DNA of 20,681 bases from Phaeoceros laevis (taxonomy: Eukaryota; Anthocerotophyta; Anthocerotopsida; Notothyladales): positions 1 to 20,681 of the forward strand of contig JBNGIQ010008806.1 of the NCBI GenBank assembly GCA_049999765.1. The letters are read 5' to 3'. The notes below the pieces were generated by a model that was given only the letters and a program-made list of their open reading frames with translations, ran no database searches and was not told the origin of the DNA. Both the position numbers and the translations under genes were made by a program. Below, in pieces: positions 1 to 8,607 of this stretch (position 1 is the stretch's first letter; each line of letters begins with the position of its first letter).

Positions 1-199
1 CGCCACCAATGTGTCTGCGTGCTCCATTCCCATGTGGAGTCGATTAGCATGACCTCCCCTACTACGCCTCCCGTGACCGCTAGTCTCGTTCTAACGATGA
101 GTCTCGTTCTAACGATGAGTCTCGTTCTCATCCATTTGAGGATCAGCTACTTCTCCTTGACATCTACTTGACTAATGCAGGGTCTGGTTCTAATGATCC
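1..199. repeat. Dispersed repeat, copy 1 (second copy at 12202-12382)
   Basis: This stretch is nearly identical to 12202-12382 in the same orientation. Reading base by base I find only four substitutions over 181 aligned bases. The single length difference is one extra 18-bp unit (gtctcgttctaacgatga) here: full units lie at 83-100 and 101-118 with a partial one from 119, against one full unit in the other copy. The copy may extend left beyond the window. No coding capacity is recognised. Two near-identical copies 12.2 kb apart with ordinary genes between them suggest a mobile or recently duplicated non-coding repeat family. The family is not identified. Confidence 0.9.
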
Positions 200-1150
200 A
201 TTCGAGGATACCCCAAGATCATGGCACCACATTACACTGAGGCATGAAATTAAAGACTATTAACCCATTTCCTATCACCTCTTTCCCCCTCTTGTAAGGC
301 AACCTAGCGGATTGGTTGGTCTGCAGCCATGGCCAGCCCCATCTGCACCGGAAATAAACTTCTTCTTGTACAAACCATAATGCTGGCGCTCCCAAGATGC
401 CAGATTGCCAAGGGTACACTTGTGACGCGTCGCAAAGGCGTTAATGTAATGATTTTTCCGACAATTTTTTGTAAGGGGGCATACCGTTTATAATATAGAG
501 TCTTGCAAACTCGTAGACAGCCGGAAAGTAGTCCGGGCTGTAGACATGTGGGTGCGCTGTGCTTCAGGTCAGGTGTTCGACTCTCGCATTATGCGAGGCA
601 ACCAGCGGTCAGCATATCGGCTCCCCATGCACATCCTCGACTGCCTTTGGAACTTGCGGTGCAGGAACCGTGCCGAGAAAGGGATTATTATCGGGAAACT
701 GTAGGGTCACGCCAAGGATCCCGACGGCCGCTGGCAGAAGATGTACTCTTCGTGCACGGATCCCCTGCCACCGAGTTTTGTGATGTTGTGATGTAGAAAC
801 GAGAAAGTGATTATTATCGGGAAACCGTAGAGGGGTCACGGAAGAATCCCGACTGCCGCTGGTAGAAGAGATGTACGGATCGTGCACGCAATTAGCACCC
901 TCTTCTCTTGAGCCCCCGTAAGCGCAAGGAGTCCCAGTGCCAAGGACCAGGAGGGGCGCGGATAGGTGCTGCGCTGCATTCGATGTACAGGTCAAGTACG
1001 TCAAAGACGCTCTCTCGAGATCTCAAGTGCTCTCTCTCCCACACTTTTTAGCGCGGGACGAACAGTGAGAATTTCCAAGGATCCAGGAGCCCAGGCTCGG
1101 GAGAAGCAGCAGCTCAGATTCCTGCACTCCAACGATAAGCTTGTTTGTCG
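200..1150. other. Intergenic region upstream of the first F-box gene, with a pair of direct repeats
   Basis: No gene is supported here. The visible structure is a direct repeat: about 80 bp beginning gagaaagggattattatcgg at 675 recurs at 801-889, 126 bp downstream, including a matching ctggcagaag/ctggtagaag stretch and a shared cgtgcacg end. Open frames in this segment on either strand have no recognisable motif and mostly reflect the repeat. The last 100-200 bp before 1151 presumably hold the promoter and leader of the F-box gene, but no clear TATA box was identified. Confidence 0.5.
675..889. repeat. Direct repeat pair, about 80-90 bp each, 126-bp offset
   Basis: Copy 1 covers about 675-760 and copy 2 about 801-889. 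Both share the core attattatcgggaaac, then tcacg, atccgacggc-like, ctgg(c/t)agaag, atgta and cgtgcacg blocks in the same order, with small indels. This is seen directly. The origin is unknown. Confidence 0.75.
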
Positions 1151-2476
1151 ATGGAGGGAGCCGAGAGCGCCATCAACCCCTTCGACAGGCTCCCAGAAGA
1201 AATCTGGATAGAGATATTTGGGCGAGTGCCGCATCTTAGTCGCCTCCACAGTCGCTGCTTGTGTTCCAAGTGGAATCAGTTTCTGTGGAAGCAACAATGT
1301 TGTGTGAAACCGGCCGACGGAGTGTGGTGTTTGGCAATCGGGGAGCTCATTCATGAGTCCGTACCGTTCTCTTTTTCCCATCCTACTAGATTGTACTTGC
1401 AGTGCTGGGCCTTGGCGGCCCCTCCTGAGAGGACCATCCCTCTTGAAGTCAGGTTCCCTCCTCCGTGGACACCAGACTCAATCAATGCAGGAGGATTTCG
1501 CGCGGGTGGTGACCTTGCGGCCTTCTTCCAGGACAGCCATTACTGGGTGGGGAATCCGGTACATGGTAAGTGGGATACGATCCAAGCACCGCTCGAGTTT
1601 GGGTCTTCCATGTCAAATAGGTTTGAGTTAGTGGTGCTCCCTGGGAGCTACCAGATTGTTCAATTTGTGGCTGTGCCTCATGTGTTTAAGAGCCGCCGCA
1701 AGCCTGCGCAGAATTTTGTAATCCAGGTCTTCTCCTCCAGAACACGCAGCTGGAGAGCCGGACCATCTGTTGACAGATTGCGGTTCACGTGCCTCTACGA
1801 TTACTGTGTGTTGGAGAAGACTGTGTACTTCCTTGGAGCCGTCGCTATCTACTTGCCTGATCCCGACTACCAGAGTGTGGAAGTCTGGGGTTACAATCTG
1901 GATAGTGACAGTCTCAGTCTAGTTGTGCCTGCAGCTCAGTTTTGTGGAGTCGTTAATCCGTTTCAGAGGTTCGGTTTCTCTTTGCGGCTTCACGTTTCCA
2001 ACCGACATAGGAAGGTGACGGGCAGCTGCGGGTCCAGTTCCAGCTTTAGCCAGGAATTCAGCATCACCATGGTAGGCGTTCGGTGGGGTGATCATCACCA
2101 GGACAAGCTTTTTAGGTTGCTGTTGAACGTTAACCAGCTGGATCCCGGGGACATGCCTAGGTTTTGGTACATAGAAAGCATGGTTGAGATAAACGACCTC
2201 ACCAGTGGAAGCCCACAGGCAGCTGTCGTGGCTGACACCTGGGGTGTAGAACTTGTGGCATACTACGCAAATGCTATGTATACTCCAGAAGGGAGCATGC
2301 ATCCAGGGACGACAACCATACTGTGCTACCATAGAGCTGAGCAGAGATGGGTGGAATGGCACATCAAGGGTCCCGAATCTATACGTCATCAAGAACTTCA
2401 TGATCAGGCTATAGCATTTCATCCTTGCGCATGTTGTAGCCAGCAGTCCATAGGAAGTCATTTACAAGTTCGCTGA
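1151..2476 (+). CDS. F-box protein, intronless, 441 aa
   Basis: F-box proteins bind SKP1 through the N-terminal F-box and act as substrate receptors of SCF-type E3 ubiquitin ligases. An F-box is visible at about residues 11-47: the core FDRLPEEIWIEIFGRVP is followed by a basic/aromatic CSKWNQFLW segment. The remaining 390 residues are rich in W, G and hydrophobic strands spaced like the C-terminal beta-propeller-like (kelch/FBA-type) half of plant F-box proteins. No repeat is clear enough to name a subtype or substrate. The start is the ATG at 1151; the frame is open slightly upstream only through a TTG codon. The reading frame is uninterrupted to a TGA, and 441 aa is a normal length for the class. 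The downstream neighbour is a PPR pseudogene on the other strand. F-box identity is an inference from the N-terminus; target and pathway are unknown. Confidence 0.85.
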   Translation: MEGAESAINPFDRLPEEIWIEIFGRVPHLSRLHSRCLCSKWNQFLWKQQCCVKPADGVWCLAIGELIHESVPFSFSHPTRLYLQCWALAAPPERTIPLEVRFPPPWTPDSINAGGFRAGGDLAAFFQDSHYWVGNPVHGKWDTIQAPLEFGSSMSNRFELVVLPGSYQIVQFVAVPHVFKSRRKPAQNFVIQVFSSRTRSWRAGPSVDRLRFTCLYDYCVLEKTVYFLGAVAIYLPDPDYQSVEVWGYNLDSDSLSLVVPAAQFCGVVNPFQRFGFSLRLHVSNRHRKVTGSCGSSSSFSQEFSITMVGVRWGDHHQDKLFRLLLNVNQLDPGDMPRFWYIESMVEINDLTSGSPQAAVVADTWGVELVAYYANAMYTPEGSMHPGTTTILCYHRAEQRWVEWHIKGPESIRHQELHDQAIAFHPCACCSQQSIGSHLQVR

Positions 2477-3391
2477 TGACGTTGTTTCAGTATCCATGAC
2501 CAGGAAAGGCTTGGCATACCAGCTGCTCATCTTGGAAAAATTCTGCAACCTAACATACATGGAGGTTAACATGTCCAAAACTAGACCTATTATTTTTTGT
2601 CCTGTTGCAACAGAAAAGAGGCTGAGGCCAACAGAAGGCCATTCCTATTCGAAGGACAGCTCATTTTACATGCAGATGACTACATGTGTCTCGGCTTATA
2701 TTTCAATCGCAACAGGTTGCTTGACGGAGAATGCATGCTACTCAAAGCACGTAGCAGTCAACTGGTTGTACTGTTGTGGAGTGCTATCTAATCTGTCTCC
2801 TGTCTTGTCCCCCGTAGTATGTCACCTTCAAGTAGTCCTCTTCCTACAATCGCTGAGTGCAGCTGCCTGCCCTGTTTTAGAGCACCAGCACTTGGACAAG
2901 GCAAACATATGTAACACGGTTTGGTACAATCAGGCCTTTCTGCTTCATTCTTGCATACAATGTGGGCGCCTGGGGACCGCGCCCATGCTCAGCATATCCA
3001 TTTCTCATGGCATTCCATGTTACCCTATGCCTTGTGGACAGATTGTCAAACACTTGTGAGTGCCATATTCAAATAGTCCCCTTCCCACAGTCTTGGCCAA
3101 ATTTTGCATACATATTTACAAGACAGTTGTCCTGTACAATCGACGTCACCTTCAGATAGTCCTCTTTCCACAATCTCTGAATGCTGCTGCTTGCCTTGTC
3201 ATGGCAGTCCATGTTACAGCCGTCCTTGTGGACAGACTGTCAAACACTTTGAGTGCATCTTCCCAGTGGCCAGATTTTGCATACTTACGAGGCAATTGCC
3301 TAGTTCTATGCCACCTTCAAGCACTTCTCTTTCTAACAAGCCCTAAATGCAGCTGCCTGCCCTGCTGTAGAGCACCAGCACTTGTACACCG

Positions 3392-3660
3392 CGTCACTAG
3401 CTCTATATCACTCGACTCTTGCAGGCATTCAGCACTGCTATCAACCCAAAAACTTTGTTTTCCCACCCAGTTGATTTCAGCACCTTCTCCGCCTCACCTA
3501 AATGGCCTGCCCGCCCAAGAAGCCATGCTGTTTCACCATGGCATCGAAGTACAGTCCACCCCTACTGACCAGCCCCACATGACTGCATGCTACAAGAAGG
3601 CACGTGGTGTCATTAGGCTGAAGAGCAGCCACCATCGTCTCTTCGGAACAGGCTGTAGCC
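3392..3660 (-). pseudogene. Last-PPR-triplet and E-motif remnant inside the PPR array
   Basis: Reading the minus strand from about 3660 downward gives LQPNDTTCLLVACSHVGLV, then GLYFDAMVKQHG (about 3522-3560). After a one-frame jump this continues as LLGRAGHLGEAEKVLKS and LIAVLNACKSRV, and after another jump as DIELVTR near 3392-3405. This order matches the P2-L2-S2 and E1 end of PLS-class editing-factor PPR proteins, with the usual EHYxCMVD segment missing between MVKQHG and LLGRAG. No E2, E+ or DYW domain follows. The minus-strand sequence runs instead into another L-motif copy at about 3311-3390. The remnant therefore marks the 3' part of one ancestral gene joined to pieces of another copy. 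Confidence 0.8.
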
Positions 3661-4353
3661 TTGTGGACTTCATTTTTCTACCATGCCCAATAATCATGGT
3701 AGCCATGTTGTCGCAGTCCTTGTGGCCAGACTGTCGTAGACTGTTGCGTGCCTCTTCCAACTGGCCACAATTTGCATACATATATACGAGACAAGTGCCT
3801 GGTCCTACGTCACCTTGAAGTAGTCCTCTTTCCACGATCCCTGGGTGCAGCTGCCTGCCCTGCTGTAGAACACCAGCACTTGTACAAGCCTTCAGGAGGC
3901 AAGCAAGCGCAAAAGTGCCTGCTAAAATCAGGCCTTTGTGCACCTTATTTGCATACGATGCAAGCTCCTGCGGGACAGAGCCCGTGCTCATCCACATTTT
4001 GCATACAATTATAAGAGGCAATTGCCCAGTACAATGTTACCTCCAAGCAACTGTTCTCTTTTTACGATCCCTGAATGCAGCTGCCTGCCCTGCTGTAGAG
4101 CACCAACACTTGTACAAGCCTCAGGAGGCATGCAAGTGTAAAACTGTCTGCTGAAATCAGGCCCTCCTGCTCGATCCTTGCATACGGAGCCCATGCTCAG
4201 CAGACCCATTTATCATGGTAGTCCATGTTACCGCATTCCTTGTGAACAGACTTTCAAACACTTGCGTGCATCACGACTCCAACTTGTGGGCAGACTGTCA
4301 ATCACTTTGCGTGCATCTTTCAACTGTCCCCATTTTGCTTACATATTTACTAG

Positions 4354-4441
4354 GCAGCTGCGTGCCCAGCTGAGTGCAGCTGCGTGCCCAGCTGAATGCA
4401 GCTGCGTGCCCAGCTGAGTGCTGCTGCGTGCCCAGCGTAGA
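4354..4441. repeat. 22-bp unit repeated four times
   Basis: The unit gcagctgcgtgcccagctga plus two bases starts at 4354, 4376, 4398 and, more divergent, at 4420. It lies inside a PPR L-motif remnant and is built from the motif's own sequence. Because 22 is not a multiple of three, it destroys the frame, which fits a local slippage event in a pseudogene. Confidence 0.85.
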
Positions 4442-5364
4442 GCAGCAGCACTTGCAAGCTTCAGAGGCAACATATGAGACACTATTTGCTAAGATGAGGC
4501 CTTCCTGCTTCCTGCTTGCATACAACGCAACGTCCTGGGTATCGAGCTCAGCATCATGGTAGTCCATGTTGCGATATTCCTTGCGGACAGACTGTCGAAC
4601 ACCTTGTTCGCAGCTTCAACCGATCCCTGAATGTAGTTACCAGCTCAGCTGTAAGCACCAGCACTTGCACAAGCTTCCAGGAGGCAGAAGTATGTAGCAT
4701 TGTTTGCTAAAACCAGTCCATCTTATGGCATTCCATCTAGACAGACTGTCAAACACTTGCACCTTCGAACTGGCCACATTTGCATACATACTTACGAGGC
4801 AAGTGAAAGTGCTACGTCCAAGTGCTCCAAAAGGGGGAGCTGGAGAAGCTGCAGCGCTGCGGAGGGCGCCCTGTTCAACCCTCGCTGCCGGCCAGCTCCG
4901 CCCCGCAGCCACGCTATCACCGAATGTAACAGCCTGCTCCATACTTGCACACAGCGCCCTTCCGGCCCAAACCACAAGCTTTGCGGAAATGCCACTTCAA
5001 GTCGTCGCCCCAACACCAGATTTTGCTCAGATCCCAAGGACTGCTGGTGGTGGCGCTTCCAGGCCAGGCAACCGTGGCGATTGCCTGGCCCGCCCGAGCA
5101 GATTGAACGCCGCAGTCTGTTCTTGTGTGCTGGCGTCCCATTCAGCTCACCATATTTTGCTTACATGTCCGCCAGGCAGTTCCCCACCACTCCATCATCC
5201 AGCAGACCTCCTTTGACAATCTTTGAGTGCAGCTCCCTGCCCTTCTGTACGGCACCAGAAGCTGCAGATTGAGGTTGAGGAATCAGCAAAAAAAAAAACA
5301 CAATGCGTTGTATCCTTCTACGAAAAGTAGATACGCGTGTAGCTGGAACAGAACCTAGCAACAA

Positions 5365-6613
5365 GGTATGTAGGAAACCAAACCACTACTCAATTTATTA
5401 AGCAGCAGGGCTGCGCTCTAGCTCAAGGAGAAACAAGCGCATGTGCGCAATGTGCATACAAACACCACCAAATCACACAGCGCTCACAATGCCTTCCAAT
5501 TTTCGGCGCACGTCCTCCTCCAAACACTCGCGAGTGCAACAACAATGCCTTCCAATGTTCAGCGCACGTCCTCCTCCAAACACTCGCGAGTGCAACAACT
5601 GGCGAATAACCCCTAAAAACTATTTTATAGTTCCAGCGCTAGTTGCATCTGCCCTAGCAGTTTCTTTTGTGGAGGGAATATGGGAGCCCTGGCGTCTCAA
5701 AACCGCGATGCTCATGTAGCTAGCCGGGGATACCGATGGAGAGTAGGGAAGAAGGAAAATCTCCTTGGAACAGAAATCTGGGATGTTCGCAATGTTCAAG
5801 AATCCCATTGTGGACATGCTTCAATGCAGCCCTTTGGTATCCTCAGCGCTTCTGATCTGTGCATTCCTGTACGTCCCTTCACAAATTGGCAGCCAATTTT
5901 GCTGCGGTTAGGCATAGCCCACCGATTGAAAATCTTGATCTTGTCTCTGGAGAGTCTTTCCCAAGCCCAATTTCCAAACATTGTGCCTGCGCAGGTCAAT
6001 GAGATGGGGGAATCAGCCTAGTGAGCTGTTTCTTGGTCAGGAATTTTGGCGGATTATGCTCAACTAGCTGGCTTCTGCGGGCCGGCAGCAACCAAGCTTG
6101 GTTATTGTGAGGAGACTGCAAGTGCTACCGGCCTCAAAGATCCTGACTGCATCAAGTATCCGGTTTCCTTTGCACATGCAAGAAGGTGCGACAGTTTGAT
6201 GCCTGCCTTGGGCCCCAGGCTTACATTGTTGAGTTCTATTGTAACCTTGGGAGGGATTGTGCTGAACGCGCTGACATTTCTGCCTGCCTCTGAAGCTGGG
6301 CATGCTTCCAAGTTTTTTTCCTTTCTCAGAGATTGGTAACCTACGTCATGTTCTGTCTCGTAGAAGCTGGTGAATCATGGGCTTTGGTTTTTCGCGGAGC
6401 TGGGCTCGAATGGGGAGCATGAGGCGTGTTGAGAGACTGCAAGACAAGCTGCAGGTTATGAATTCTTATCCTTCTCGAGAGCAACCTGTCTGTTTGAGCT
6501 TTGAGGCTTAAAAGTGAATGGAGTGGCGGAGGCCCTAGGACGGACATGCTCATTGGCGCCAAGGAAAGCTCTTTAGGCAAAATCATCAATGGCTCCAGAT
6601 AAAAAATACGTAT
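5365..6613. other. Intergenic region between the PPR array and the LOR gene
   Basis: Apart from the 56-bp tandem duplication at 5487-5598, nothing here is recognised. The longest open frames (for example 6046-6339 on the plus strand and 5796-5999 on the minus strand) carry no motif that I can assign and have no clear splice-site partners. Part of 6400-6613 is likely the 3' untranslated region of the minus-strand LOR gene. Confidence 0.4.
5487..5598. repeat. 56-bp tandem duplication
   Basis: Two adjacent 56-bp units, 5487-5542 and 5543-5598, begin caatgccttccaat and end gcgagtgcaacaa. They differ at only two positions (t/g and g/a). The very high identity points to a recent duplication. The period is not divisible by three, so it is not a coding repeat. 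Confidence 0.9.
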
Positions 6614-7573
6614 TTAAAAAAACAAACCAGGGATTCCCAAGGTAACAGCCTTATGTAACTGCCTGCTCCAAGCGTCAAAGATCACCGCCAGCACTACAGC
6701 GAATGCTTGGTCTACGTTTGGTTTCACTAACACTTTGTATCTGTCAACATCAGAGTTGAAAATCGCGGCAGCCAACGCGGACAGCCCTACAGCGAATACT
6801 TGCTCTGGGGTTGGATTCAAAAGGGTGCTGTATGTGTCAGTGCTAGTGATAAGCCTGTTGAAGATGTCCTTGTAGAAGCTACTCCGCTGAACACTTGCTA
6901 CGACCGTGCCTCCTAGAAGGATCTTGAAATTCCTTGCTATGCAGTCTGGCTGCACAGTCAGGTAGAGGTCCCCTCCAGGCCTGTGGATGATCACGGTTGC
7001 ACGACCCCTGAAAGAGAACAGTTCCGGTACGATGCTGGCGAGCAGCCGGTGGCCATTTTCAGAGTAGACTTTCCAGGTCCCGTGGATCGAAAACAGCTTC
7101 TTCTTCACCACCGCCACACGATTCCCGTCCTTGTCGTACACAGTCTTGGTCTGCAGGGAGCACAAGACCAACCAGGGAGCATATTAAGCACACCTTTGTG
7201 TGACATTCTGACGAAGCTCCCGTTCCGCATTTGAACAAAAATAGATCACAGAAGCTCACATCGTGCGCGGAGAACATGTGGTCGTCAACGTCTAACTTGG
7301 TATCGCCACTGCTATCCCTGACATGATACGAGCCCGTAACGCTGAGATTCTGTTTACCCAGGGGGTATCAAGACGTTGAAACATTCATGATCAGCATCTT
7401 AGCTCAAGCAGTTGGTCATGATCCAGAACTGAGCGTCTGACACCGGAAGAACTCCCGATATCACAGACCGAAAATGTCAACTGCACGCACCTTCCGTCGC
7501 ATAGCGTAGGTGGTCTCATCACGAGAACATACTTCTCCGAGAAGACAACCAGAGGTACCTCTGATGGAGCCAT
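6614..7573 (-). CDS. LURP-one-related (LOR, tubby-like fold) protein, three exons, about 237 aa
   Basis: LOR/DUF567 proteins have a 12-stranded beta barrel around a central helix, like tubby and scramblase C-domains. Some plant members act in pathogen defence; the exact biochemical role is unclear. Proposed exons on the minus strand are 7573-7487 (MAPSEVPLVVFSEKYV...), 7349-7260 (NLSVTGSYHVRDSSGD... ending HMFSAHD) and 7150-6614 (TKTVYDKDG..., KKKLFSIHGTW..., VLVKPNVDQAFAVVLAVIFD). The exon 2/3 junction is GT-AG and phase 0, and it rebuilds the family order: strand, 'HVRDSSG', 'MFSAHD', 'VYDKDGN', 'LFSIHGTW', terminal 'PNVDxAF'. Exon 1 is less sure. The in-frame model needs the donor GTGCAG at 7486; the better-looking donor four bases earlier (GTGCGT at 7490) would break the frame. 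The C-terminal strand-helix unit appears twice (residues about 164-194 and 195-225). Confidence 0.78.
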
Positions 7574-7853
7574 GTCTGAAACTATGTCTGAAACTGTCCG
7601 CACTCTTTCTCCTGGCGTAATTGCTTCCGCCACAACAACCCGACACCGAAAAATGCAGCACTTCAAATGCGCGAGCTTCACCTGCGGATCGTGCTCCTGT
7701 TCCGTGCCGTGCTCTCTTCCCCTCGTCTTGTGCTGTGCTGTGCTGTGTACTTGTGACGTGTTCACGCGCGTGTGCGAAGGTTCACCCCACACGGTATACG
7801 CCGGTGCTACAGGTACGCGGTCGCCGCAGGGGCTAAATATCCCTACGAAGTAA

Positions 7854-7925
7854 CGAGGCGCGACGCCCAAACGCTGGGTCCCACCACCTGCCAGAGGCCG
7901 GTCGGTACCGCCCGGTACCGTGCGG
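7854..7925. repeat. Long inverted repeat, left arm (partner 8249-8310)
   Basis: The arm reads cgaggcgcgacgcccaaacg through to ggtaccgtgcgg. Its reverse complement occurs at 8249-8310 with only a few mismatches, apart from a 10-12 base insertion here (an extra ggtaccg-containing stretch). Weaker pairing appears to extend outward (gctaaatatccc against ggattttaggc). The arms enclose about 320 bp. Confidence 0.85.
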
Positions 7926-8079
7926 AGAAAATTTGGATTGCAAAAGTCAGCATCCCATCCGAGAATTGATCCAAGCCCGGGGAGCTTAATCACAATGATC
8001 TTACAAGTCAAGCGCCACAGAAGAGCAACAACTCCAACACAGCAGCATGTGATTTAGCTACAATATAAAACCATGGCGT

Positions 8080-8116
8080 GGCCGCATGCTCATGCGGGGG
8101 CCATGAGCATGCGGCC
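8080..8116. repeat. Perfect 15-bp-arm hairpin
   Basis: The 15 bases at 8080-8094 (ggccgcatgctcatg) are exactly reverse-complementary to 8102-8116, with a 7-base loop. It sits between the arms of the long inverted repeat, so the whole region could form a branched fold. Copies of tcacggcatggc follow immediately downstream. Confidence 0.9.
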
Positions 8117-8248
8117 CCGGCATGGCATGGGTCACGGCATGGCATAAGATCACGGCATGGCGCGCACGGGGGGTTGCGGATGCGGCGCGGGATGGCGTGG
8201 GGTAGGGGGGAGGCAGCCCGCGCGGTAGCGAGAGGCGAAGGAGGGAGG

Positions 8249-8310
8249 CCGCACGGTACCGGGCGGCCTCGGGCAGGTGGTGGGACCCAGCGTTTGGGCG
8301 ACGCGCCTCG
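8249..8310. repeat. Long inverted repeat, right arm (partner 7854-7925)
   Basis: This arm starts ccgcacggtaccgggcgg and ends gcgacgcgcctcg, and is the reverse complement of the left arm. Just outside it, cacttccgggt occurs twice in tandem (8340-8361) and its reverse complement acccggaagtg lies at 8382-8392, forming a second, smaller inverted repeat. Confidence 0.85.
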
Positions 8311-8607
8311 GGATTTTAGGCTGGGTCCCAGACCCAACGCACTTCCGGGTCACTTCCGGGTCGGTCGGTGATTTGCATGCTACCCGGAAGTGCACCTGGG
8401 CAAGGGACTTTGACCTGTCCGTGTCGGTTTTGGGCACCGGATGCGCCCGTGACCAAAGCCTAAAAAAGTTTAGCACCCGGACCCCGAATCAGTACTGGGA
8501 TGGGGGTCCCCGGTCAAAAGCTAAGTAACGGGGCAAGGCTGGTTCTATTATGCGACCCGGCCCAGCCCACCCACTGACATGTGACCGGCACCGGGACCCG
8601 GAGAAGT

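Larger units (their letters stand above)
2820..5364 (-). pseudogene. Degenerate PLS-class PPR pseudogene array
   Basis: PPR proteins of the PLS class bind organellar RNA, mostly for C-to-U editing. On the minus strand the same blocks recur many times: an L-motif piece reading LQQGRQLHSGIVKRG (near 2860, 3340, 3850, 4080, 4640 and 5230), an S-motif piece reading NCLVxMYAxCGQLE, and a P-motif start reading VFDSLSTRxxVTWTAM (near 3040, 3230, 3725, 4245, 4580 and 4740). Frameshifts and stops separate almost every block. One example is the LADM-stop-AKYGEL run, where TAA at 5161-5163 replaces the conserved Tyr of MYAK. A second is a 22-bp unit repeated four times at 4354-4441, which shifts frame. 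No start-to-stop PPR frame survives. The repeats are closer to each other in DNA than expected for old PPR motifs, so the array probably expanded by tandem duplication before or during decay. Confidence 0.88.
7575..8607. other. GC-rich repeat-derived region between the LOR gene and the truncated PPR gene
   Basis: This segment has no credible gene. It contains a tgctg-type short repeat near 7731-7748, a long imperfect inverted repeat (7854-7925 with 8249-8310), a perfect hairpin (8080-8116) followed by tcacggcatggc-like direct repeats up to about 8165, and a shorter inverted repeat (8340-8361 with 8382-8392). Its base composition is much more G+C rich than its neighbours, particularly 8075-8600. 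The combination suggests a non-autonomous or decayed mobile element. No transposase or target-site duplication could be demonstrated by eye. Confidence 0.55.

Noticed and set aside
2820-5364. Regularly spaced repeats resembling a CRISPR array
   Set aside because: Spacing is irregular, the 'spacers' are also repeated, and minus-strand translation shows PPR motifs. The window is eukaryotic.
7391-8011. 206-aa minus-strand ORF as one protein
   Set aside because: Only the part from the internal ATG at 7573 to about 7487 fits a family (LOR exon 1). The rest overlaps repeat DNA upstream and runs through the intron downstream.
8008-8528. Open frames of 80-110 aa in the GC-rich region on both strands
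   Set aside because: They are caused by high G+C content and inverted-repeat symmetry. Translations are low-complexity Pro/Arg/Gly-rich without motifs.
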